A stretch of DNA of 64,000 nt, from positions 62,001-126,000 of the forward strand of contig JAVVLW010002677.1 of the NCBI GenBank assembly GCA_034401795.1, read 5' to 3'. Under the pieces are notes generated by a model. That model did no database searches. It was not told the DNA's origin and saw only the letters and a program-made list of their open reading frames with translations. Below are positions 55,926-64,000 of this stretch, piece by piece (within the stretch, counting starts at the first letter, position 1; every line of letters begins with the position of its first letter). Origin of the DNA: Chaetoderma sp. LZ-2023a (lineage: Eukaryota > Mollusca > Caudofoveata > Chaetodermatida > Chaetodermatidae). The position numbers and the translations under genes are program-made.

Positions 55926-57736
55926 TGGATATGTAACACCACACACCGGCTAGGTTGTGTAAAATTGCCCAATTGCCTCTTAATAATATCGAGTTATTGT
56001 CTCTTTCTGCGTTCCTCCAGCCGCAAACCTTAATAATTGTCTGGACTCCCGCTCGACACGTTGGCAGGATCCGACTCTGGGAAACTATTGGGGTTTCCAA
56101 GCGGTGATAACTAAAGTGTTGATTTACACACACTTCCCCCAGTATCTTCGGATACCAGTTAGTTTAGATTCCCCGCCAATGTAAGAACCACTGCGAAAAG
56201 AAATTATAGTATATATTAGACCAGCCTGCAGTGCATCTCTGGGCATTCTGGAACTTAACCCTAATGACAGGTAACATGTTAAGTCCATAACACGCGGGTG
56301 ACGGACGAGACGCAGATCTCCATCCAACTCGTTGTAGTGTCTGAGTGATGTCTTAGAACCCACCACGCCCTCACGGGAAGGTCACTAGTGATGGAAATAT
56401 GTCTCTTACTCCCCACCATAAATGATATTGCACTTTCTAAATCGCTTTTGTGAACTGTGACCCGTCCTGGTGATGTTATATGTGGTTGTGGGACAAGGGT
56501 GACCGGATCGTCATATGATTCAGGAGCTATTGCTCCATAACATGTATGCATGCTGTCTTTCTGAGGAAGATGCTATGTGGGGCGACCTTCGGGAAGCTGG
56601 ACATCTTCGCCAGTTACATGTATGTGTCTAAAAATAGGTAGGAATCCCTGCCATTTGCGGCCAAAGCGTAGAAACGTATCTAATAACTAAATGGTAGGTT
56701 AGAAGTAGCAGAAGGCCCGCATAAATAAAGCGGCAACTACCAATACAGTATCTTTGGAACATACATAAGACGGTGACCTATGAATTCTTCGGAAATCATC
56801 TGTCCCGTCTTCACGTAAAACAATGTGCATCACATTAATTATGGCTTCACTAGGATTGACCAGCACTTAGTTTTTTGTTTGAACAAAAGAGTGGTCCTTG
56901 TTGCCAGCTCTTTTCATCAACTTCGGCGTTGAAGGCATTTTCCTGTGACGGAGGCCCGCGCGAGGCACTTTCCTCTTGCAACAATAATATTTTGTGTGTG
57001 TTAGGGTTTATATTAAACTACTCAAGTAGCCTCGTTGCGCTATTCCCTTGCGGGGATACCTCTGCAGATTTACGAATCTGTGTGGTACCTTCGGCGAGAC
57101 CACGTAAAAAGAACACCAAGTAGCTCTATGTACTGTATTATTTTGCTCATTTACTGTCAAACGAGTAGCATTGTTTGTATAGTTCTTATTCTGACTTTTA
57201 ATCACATCACCATGTTCAGACTTTTACGTTAATGGACCGACATACCGGTGACACAAACAGTTGGGATGAGACCGTGAGGTTCAATCTTGGCGGCAATTGT
57301 CGCATGGCCCCACTGGAACGTGAACATTCCATCGCTTCCAAAGTTGGTCTTTGTATCTTCCGGAGAGATGCGATACAGGCTGTGTAACCCCGAGAACCGT
57401 AGCCAACCAGCCATCCAGCGCACCCTGTACACGCGGTGCAACGGAGTCGAGCAACATAATGGACCAGCGCATACCCCCCCCCCCCCCCCACAGCTACAAT
57501 ATTCTTGTTTGTTCGCAATACGAAGATCGCAGTTTGTTCTTCGCGAATGATCTGATGGTATGCATCGTTACGAATGTAGTTGGAATGGAGACTCTGTTAT
57601 CTCTATACTATAGTACCTATGCCCTGAAGAGCCGCACATACATATCACGTCTAAGTGGTAGAACAGACAACTACCAGTCCATAAAATGTGATGTGATATT
57701 TCATGTTAACAGTAGTGTCATCATGTGTTCCTTCAG
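55926..57736. other. No gene established; possible decayed coding on minus strand
   Basis: Minus-strand frames at 56279-56551 (SPGRVTVHKSDLESAISFMV is inside) and 57281-57472 (RWSIMLLDSVAPRVQGALDG is inside) look coding-like and end at stops. I do not recognise them; decayed transposon genes are likely. A C run at 57475-57490 breaks the second. Confidence 0.3.
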
Positions 57737-57915
57737 CTTGAAGGGTTGTCAGGAATCAAGCAGATCATGGACACATGGACCCTTCAGATGGGCTTCCCCT
57801 ATGTCGATGTCCGGTTCACATCCAGCAACAACGGTACCAGAGTAGTGGCCGAGCAGAGCAGGTTTAAGCTAGCGACAGGTGAAAACAACAACACGCCACC
57901 AGCCTCACCTTTTGA
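57737..57915 (+). CDS. M1 aminopeptidase exon 10 (residues 536-594 plus 2 nt)
   Basis: Encodes IKQIMDTWTLQMGFPYVDV, the strongly conserved MDTWT-QMGYP block at the end of the catalytic domain, then the first strands of the beta-sandwich domain and a Pro/Asn-rich loop. The acceptor CTTCAG ends at 57736. Donor GTAAGT is at 57916, phase 2. Confidence 0.93.
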
Positions 57916-58752
57916 GTAAGTAAGCGGGTTGTTAATCACAAATAAATTTGTTTTATATGGAAAAACTACGCCTATGTCACTGTGTTAAGATATGCACATA
58001 ATACCAGATAATGACGATGTTTGTTATTCTAGGAAATATTACGGATTATTGAATAATGCCCATTAGCCACTATCGCGTCACATTTTGTAGATTGCAGTGC
58101 TGTAACTTAACATTTTGACGTGAATTCCGTCACTCTCTCGACAAATTTATTACTATATTAGTAATGTTAAGGCTATAGTGTGCATCCGCCACTTGTTATT
58201 GTATTCCATGTGTCGTAATTGTATTATGTGGGAGACACGGGCATAAAACGTAATGTCATCAGGACATGCTAAAAATTAAAACAGATTGCCCCCCTGCCCG
58301 CATTCTAATATGTCATATATATTTTGTATAAGGCAAACGTAATATATGTTACAGATGCTGAATAACGTGTATTGAATTGAATTGACTGGTTCTATAATAC
58401 GCATACTTGCATTATCAGAAAATTATAACCATTATAAGGAACTGCTATTTATCAATATGAAAAGTGACCATGATTCTGAAATTGCATTTGTATTTTGTAA
58501 TACTATGAGATAAAAATCAACAAACTATGGATTTATGAATATCCAAGGCATCGATATGTTTCCTAAGCATGAAATATTGGCATACTCATAAGGGCATATG
58601 ACTTTTGACATCCACATGCCCTTTGTGATTTTCAAATGCATTTGCATCAGGGCACCCACTAAGTTATAGCACTGGACTGGTAGTTGTATCTCATGACTGA
58701 TACTGCATGCTCGTCGTTTTCCAAATAGTAACATGTCTGCTCTTTCTCGCAG
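57916..58752. other. No gene seen, intron 10
   Basis: AT-rich non-coding sequence without recognised repeats. Confidence 0.4.
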
Positions 58753-58835
58753 TTTCACGTGGTACATTCCTTTAGACTATATCAGCTCAAGCGATCAAGG
58801 CGTGGGACAGCGAATATGGATGAACAGGACAGACA
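58753..58835 (+). CDS. M1 aminopeptidase exon 11 (residues 595-622 plus 1 nt)
   Basis: Encodes FTWYIPLDYISSSDQGVGQR and IWMNRTD, matching the family W-x-(I/V)P strand. The acceptor CTCGCAG ends at 58752; donor GTAAGC is at 58836. Incoming phase 2 and outgoing phase 1 agree with both neighbours. Too short to stand out alone. Confidence 0.88.
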
Positions 58836-58924
58836 GTAAGCAGTGATACGTATCGGCCTATATAACTGTAACCATTCCAGTACAATACAACTCAGAGATA
58901 ACTTTTTCCAATACAAGATAAAAC

Positions 58925-59125
58925 GTACTGGTGAATATTTTGAATATAATTGGATTGGAAGACATTGCTGTATAAGGCAGCAATGTCTTCCAATCAAAAT
59001 ATGTTCAAAATATTCAACAGAACATTTCTTACATCATGTTCAAATATATACCGACTAACACGTTTTTCTTTTGTTTTGAAAATATTTTAACTTATTTATT
59101 GGCTGTGCTGTAGCATACTGGCTGG
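58925..59125. repeat. Palindromic element, TTGGAAGACATTGCTG subfamily, best copy
   Basis: GGTGAATATTTTGAATATAA and GATTGGAAGACATTGCTG face CAGCAATGTCTTCCAATC and TTCAAAATATTCAACAG around 58975, arms about 45 bases. The downstream flank matches that of 2505-2850. Confidence 0.8.
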
Positions 59126-59316
59126 CCGTGAGTTTCAATAATGTACGCAGGCATTGGATATCTGCAAACGGATATGATGGCGTGGTGTAGCACTCATCTG
59201 CCATGCCATTATACAGATTCAAATAGGAAGCTATGTTGTTGCTAAAATATAACCATAATAGATACAAATTAATGTATTATATTCAATACATAGATGTGTA
59301 CTGTAGCTGAATCCGC

Positions 59317-59319
<3 letters not shown>

Positions 59320-59388
<69 letters not shown>
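59320..59388. repeat. (TA)n microsatellite
   Basis: About 65 bases of TA. Confidence 0.95.
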
Positions 59389-59390
<2 letters not shown>

Positions 59391-59739
59391 GTGTATGTAC
59401 ACGCACATGTGTGTTTGCATATGTCTAGAGAAGTGCAGGTGAGTGGTGTTGGGACATCATAAGAAAAACATTACGTATTTGTTTTGTCCGTTGGATGTGT
59501 CTTGAATCTGTGTTGAATAGAATTTAGTCATGCGTCTGTCTTAAATGCTCTTGATATTTCATGTGTTCAAAGAAATCATCCAAAGACACCAGACATAAAG
59601 CTGCATCTGCGACAACTCTAGCTACCCAACATGAATATACGCAAGCTTACATGCTTACTGTATCAATACTATTGTTGCATAGCTTCCGCACAATGACTTG
59701 TCATGCACTCTTATTATTTGGCTTATTTTATTTTGACAG

Positions 59740-59879
59740 TAACATTTCACCTCTCGGTAGACATCAGTGATTCAGATCAGTGGCTTAAGTTTAACCCAAA
59801 CCAGATGGGATATTATAGAGTGAAGTACCCGGATGAAATATGGAGTCGATTTGCCACATTATTGGAGGCCAATGTTAAT
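59740..59879 (+). CDS. M1 aminopeptidase exon 12 (residues 623-669)
   Basis: Encodes WLKFNPNQMGYYRVKYPDEI, the conserved N-x-x-x-G-(F/Y)-YRV-x-Y block that opens the helical C-terminal domain. The acceptor TTGACAG ends at 59739 and donor GTAATA is at 59880, phase 0. With no stop at the junction, the frame runs on through a 45-bp minisatellite into a false 502-codon frame; the real exon is only 140 bases. Confidence 0.9.
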
Positions 59880-59881
59880 GT

Positions 59882-61135
59882 AATATCACCACACCAATAC
59901 ATCACAACTACCCAGTCACTACCACTGCCACCACTACACCAATACATTACAACCACCCATTCTCGACCACTGCCACCACTACACCAATATATCACAACCA
60001 CCCAGTCACCACCACTGCCACCACCACACCAATACACACAACCACCTAATCACTACCACTGCCAACACCACACCAATACATCACAACCACCCAGTCACTA
60101 CCACTGCCACCACCACACTAATACATCACAACCACCTAATCACTACCACTACCAACACCACACCAATACATCACAACCACCCAGTCACTACCACTGCCAC
60201 CACCACACTAATACATCACAACCACCCGGTCACTACCACTGCCACCACTACACCAATAAATCACAACCACCCAGTCACCACCACTGCCACCACCACACCA
60301 ATACACACAACCACCCAATCACTACCACTGCCACCACAACACCAATACATCACAATCACCCAGTCACTACCACTACCACCACCACACCAATGCATCACAA
60401 CCACCCAGTCACTACCACTGCCACCACCACACCAATACATCACGACCACCCAGTCAATACCACTGCCACCACCACACCAATACATCACAACCACCCAGTC
60501 CCTACCACTGCTACCACTACACCAATACATCACAACCACCCAGTCACTACCACTGCCACCACTATACCAATACATCACAACCACCCAGTCACTACCGCTA
60601 CACCAATACATCACAACCACCCAGTCACTACCACTGCCACCACCACACCAATACATCACGACCACCCAGTCACTACCACTGCCATCACCACACCAATACA
60701 TCATGACCACCCAGTCAATACCACTGCCACCACTACACCAATACATCACAACCACCCAGTCACTACCACTGCAGCCACCACACCAATACATCACAACCAC
60801 CCAATCAATAGCACTGCCACCACTACACCAATACATCACATTCACCCAATCACTACCACTGCCACCACTACACCAATACACACAACTACCCAGTCACTAC
60901 CACTGCAGCCACCACACCAATACATCACAACCACCCAGTCACTACCACTGCCACCACTACACGAATACATCACAACCACCCAGTCACTACCGCTGGCACC
61001 ACTACACCAATACACACAACTACCCAGTCACAACCACTGCCACCACCACACCAATGCATCACAACTACCCAATCACTACCACTGCAACCACCACACCAAT
61101 AAATCACAACCACCCAATCACTATCACGACCACCA
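59882..61135. repeat. 45-bp minisatellite directly after exon 12
   Basis: About 27 copies of a unit built from ACCAATACATCACAACCACC and CAGTCACTACCACTGCCACC. 45 is a multiple of three, so long frames stay open on both strands, giving a false 502-codon product fused to exon 12. Confidence 0.95.
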
Positions 61136-61346
61136 CCACCGCCGTTGCCGCCACCACCACCACCACACGCACTGCAACCATCACCACCGCTACCACTACT
61201 ACTACCACTGACACCACCACCACCACTGCCATGGCCACCGCCACCACTACGACTGTGACTGTCACGGGCACCACCATCATGGCCACCGCCACCGCTTCCA
61301 TCACTTCCACCGCCACAACATCAACAAGCTACGATGTGTAGCAACT

Positions 61347-61401
<55 letters not shown>

Positions 61402-61449
61402 GCAGCAGGAGCAGCAGCAGCAATAACAACAACAACAATCGGCAACAGC

Positions 61450-61501
<52 letters not shown>

Positions 61502-61528
61502 GCAACAACAACTACTACTACTACTACA

Positions 61529-61592
<64 letters not shown>

Positions 61593-61600
61593 CTTAACGT
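61136..61600. repeat. CCA then AAC/CTA microsatellites
   Basis: (CCA/CAC)n to about 61320, (AAC)n with AGC interruptions 61350-61510, (TAC)n 61510-61560, (AAC)n 61560-61592. Confidence 0.95.
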
Positions 61601-61679
61601 GCTTGTACCTTCTCTGGGCTTCGTGTTCACGCCATGCATGTCAAAATGTTTGCTGGATTACAATATGTCGTTGCTGTTG

Positions 61680-61750
61680 ACACACGCACACACGCACGCA
61701 CGCACACACGTCCGCCCGCACACCCGCACGCACGCACGCACGCACGCAGG
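61680..61750. repeat. (CACG)n microsatellite
   Basis: ACACACGCACGCACGCACAC-type repeat with CCGC variants. Confidence 0.92.
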
Positions 61751-62168
61751 CACGTTTAAATTCTGGTTGAATAAAAGAGTTTCTAGTAGCGTCAGGCTAA
61801 ATACTTAAAGAGCTACATGCCATGTGGTCACTAGCACGTACAAGAATATGCATTTTGGCTATAACCCTAATAATACATGAAGGTAGAATAACAAAATTTG
61901 CCATATCCTTTTATATTGTGGCTGGTTAGACGTCACTGAGGTTCCGGTCAAAGGGTGAAAAATCAAGGTCACAGGTCACTAAGTGCATTGGCAAAACGGA
62001 GCAAGAGGTGTGAGTTAGCACATCTTCGGAGTTCAGTACAGTTATCCCTGATGTGTGTTTCACAAGGAGAGGCTGCAAGAGCTTACGTTCCCAAACCTGA
62101 AACAGAGGAGCATTTCTCTCTTTCTATATACCAGGTTACTATGGTTAAATATTATCATTATGTTTCAG
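61751..62168. other. No gene seen, end of intron 12
   Basis: Non-coding; includes GGTCAAAGGGTGAAAAATCA and AAGGTCACAGGTCACT near 61947-61980, reminiscent of AGGTCA half-sites but probably repeat-derived. Confidence 0.35.
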
Positions 62169-62372
62169 ATTTTATCTACAAGTGATCGTGCGAACCTCCT
62201 GGATGACGTGTTTAATCTCGCCCAGGCTGGACACGTCACCTACTCAGTCGCCTTTGATTTAACAAAATACATGCACAAGGAAGAGACTTACCTCCCTTGG
62301 TTCACGTTCATAAGAAATACTGCGTATCTGAGAAAACAGTTTGAAGATCATCCAGATTACTGGCTCTTACGG
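62169..62372 (+). CDS. M1 aminopeptidase exon 13 (residues 670-737)
   Basis: Encodes SDRANLLDDVFNLAQAGHV and VAFDLTKYMHKEETYLPW, matching the family R-x-x-L(I/L)DDAF-LA-AG block and LPW. The acceptor TTTCAG ends at 62168; donor GTGAGA is at 62373, phase 0. Confidence 0.93.
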
Positions 62373-63110
62373 GTGAGATTAACCTCTTGTATTCTGAATA
62401 TCCTGAATCCCAATTTCAAGGTAACTATACAGGTATGTATACCTGCTTATACTCCCGCAATCCTGGGCCGGGTACAAGCGAGTTCTGACCAGTAAGCGTA
62501 GTGAGGGTGTTTGGCCACCCGGATGTGTGTGTGTGTTGGGGGGGGGTATGGGTGGGGGTGGGGGTGAGGGGGGGGGTGGGGTGGGGTGGGTGGGGGTGGC
62601 AAAGCAGCCGTTTGCACCACCCTCATATCCAAATACTGGTGCCCGGGGGTTGGGGGTGGGAATAGAGCAAAACCAGCCATATGCCCATTTCTGTGCCCCT
62701 TCCCATACCCCAACACTACACTCAACTCAGCACCCGAGGGCAACTCCCCCGCCTCCCCCTCTGACCCCCCCCCCTCCCCCTTAACCACGCCATTGCTTCG
62801 GGCCGGTCAGTCAATGTCTATTCAAATGCTAAGCCTGTATACGTTAAGAACTGTAATTACCATAAATAACTGATTACTAGCCCTGTAGGTGGGGCTTAGA
62901 ATACACCTTCCGTATCCTCTGCGTGTCGTAAGAGGCGACTAAAGGAGGTAAGGGTGAGGTAACCCTGACAGAAACCTCGAGTGCTGAAGACGGAGGTTCC
63001 AGGCCGCACGGCGCACTCTAATAAACCATGGATCCATGCACTTAACGCTTATGATCATGTCGATAGTCACTTAGGACTGGCGGTATGATCAGCGAACGAA
63101 AAGAAGAAAG
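62373..63110. other. Intron 13: G-rich and C-rich runs, then a SINE-like piece
   Basis: GGGGGTGGGG-type runs at 62537-62600 and CCCCCTCCCC-type at 62745-62780 could form quadruplexes. Bases 62880-63110 contain CTTCCGTATCCTCTGCGTG and GTCGTAAGAGGCGACTAAA, a motif I have met in dispersed repeats of invertebrates; assignment to a SINE is tentative. Confidence 0.4.
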
Positions 63111-63645
63111 ACTGATTACCAGTATCCGTCTGTCTATTCGTCCACGTGTATGGCTATTGACGCTGTGTCATTTAATAACTGATTACCAGTATCCGTCTGT
63201 CTATTCGTCCACGTGTATGGCTGTTGATGCTGTGTCATTTAATAACTGATAATGAGTATCCGTCTGTCTATTCGTCCACGTGTATGGCTATTGATGCTGT
63301 ATCATTTAATAACTGATTACGAGTATCCGGCTGTCTATTCGCCCACGTGTATAGCTATTGACGCTGTGTCATTTAATAACTAATAACGAGCATCCGTATG
63401 TCTATTCGTCCACGTGTATTGATATTGACGCTGTATCATTTAATAACTGATTACGAGTATCCGTCTGTCTATTCGTCCACGTGTATTGATATTGACGCTG
63501 TGTCATTTAATAACTGACTATGAGTATCCATCTGTCTATTCGTCGACGTGTATAGATATTGACGCTGTATCATTTAATAACTGATTACCGGTATCCGTCC
63601 GTCTGTTCGTCCACATGTATAGATATTGACGCTGTATCATTTTTC
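63110..63645. repeat. 67-bp minisatellite directly before exon 14
   Basis: About eight copies of a unit with TATCCGTCTGTCTATTCGTC, CACGTGTATGGCTATTGACG and TGTCATTTAATAACTGATTA. The last copy runs into the pyrimidine tract TTTTTCCTCTTTTCAG, so it supplies the branch-point region of the intron. Confidence 0.95.
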
Positions 63646-63655
63646 CTCTTTTCAG

Positions 63656-63729
63656 GATTATATCATCTCCAAGGGCAAGCCTGTTGCTTCCAGTCTAGGA
63701 TGGGATACATTGGTTAGCTACATGGACAG
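63656..63729 (+). CDS. M1 aminopeptidase exon 14, last one in window (residues 738-761 plus 2 nt)
   Basis: Encodes DYIISKGKPVASSLGWDTLV and SYMD. The LGW motif followed by D is typical of this position in glutamyl aminopeptidase relatives. The acceptor TTTTCAG ends at 63655; donor GTTGGC at 63730 leaves two bases, so the gene continues past 64000. Confidence 0.85.
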
Positions 63730-64000
63730 GTTGGCATTTCACTATTTCTTACATTTTATTGTGGGACCCATTTCTACCTATGCCCTACCCATTTCCAGCT
63801 AATCCCCACCAGCTCTGAATCGATTTAAGCATTTTTACCCATGAATTTACGGAACCTCAATTTCATGGAAATTGCAAGTGGGTACGCTTTAACAGAATAT
63901 TTGTTAAATTGTAATGAATTCACCAAAGCATACACTTTACTGGGTTACTGCCGGGTGCTGACCACTTTCGTGACAGATCGATGTCATCTGATTTTGACGT
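63730..64000. other. No gene seen, start of intron 14
   Basis: Non-coding to the end of the window; AATTTCATGGAAATT near 63860 is a short palindrome. Confidence 0.4.

Noticed and set aside
59703..61211. 502-codon open frame rich in Thr, His and Pro
   Set aside because: Only bases 59740-59879 are real (exon 12). The rest is a 45-bp minisatellite that stays open because 45 is a multiple of three.
61947..61985. AGGTCA-like nuclear receptor half-sites
   Set aside because: Isolated words in intronic repeat-like sequence, no palindrome or defined spacing.

Overview
The window is animal (metazoan) nuclear DNA: one gene of short exons with GT-AG introns spread over more than 60 kb, very abundant micro- and minisatellites, many short palindromic elements, a Tc1 transposon and LINE fragments. 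Several dispersed repeats (for example the GCTCACCTGGA-type repeat near 42400 and the related block at 1215-1800) look like ones I associate with marine molluscs. A mollusc or other lophotrochozoan is therefore my best guess, but nothing here proves the species.

The only host gene I can build is a type II membrane zinc aminopeptidase of family M1 (gluzincin; closest in feel to glutamyl aminopeptidase/aminopeptidase N). Fourteen consecutive plus-strand exons run from 3362 to 63729. They give about 761 residues in one continuous reading frame with matching phases at every junction: cytosolic tail, membrane anchor, Ser/Thr-rich stalk, N-terminal beta domain, GAMEN exopeptidase motif, HEIVH-x18-E zinc site, catalytic Tyr, and the start of the ERAP1_C-like helical domain. 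The C-terminus lies beyond the window.

Nearly all other sequence sits in the introns and is repeats. Two large elements stand out: 6469-15875 (9.4 kb, intron 1) and 37945-48821 (10.9 kb, intron 7). Each has inverted arms of 1.4 kb or more, starts with AGT and ends with ACT, and is flanked by a 6-bp palindromic direct repeat (CACGTG and GACGTC). The second cleanly splits a copy of a short repeat whose uninterrupted form is seen elsewhere in the window. The two share many internal modules but differ in cargo. Element 1 carries a C2H2/acidic protein gene, a Cys-rich C2HC protein gene and a frameshifted small gene. Element 2 carries a PC4-like protein with a CCHC knuckle and a short protein with a BH1-like (Bcl-2 family) motif. 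Ends, target duplications and cargo recall Polinton/Maverick-adintovirus elements, but no polymerase, integrase or capsid gene is present, so these look like non-autonomous or previously unclassified relatives.

Other regions: 1-3361 upstream repeats and putative promoter; 4030-5170 satellites beside exon 1; 16353-17597 a broken LINE ORF1; 19335-22980 short inverted-repeat elements, a LINE 3-prime fragment and microsatellites; 25331-26745 a dead LINE reverse transcriptase; 28587-30678 an intact Tc1 transposon nested in a TA-rich palindrome; 50790-51755, 59880-61130 and 63110-63640 minisatellites lying against exons; 52236-52302 a strong CCAAT/CRE/TATA promoter-like block of unknown purpose.
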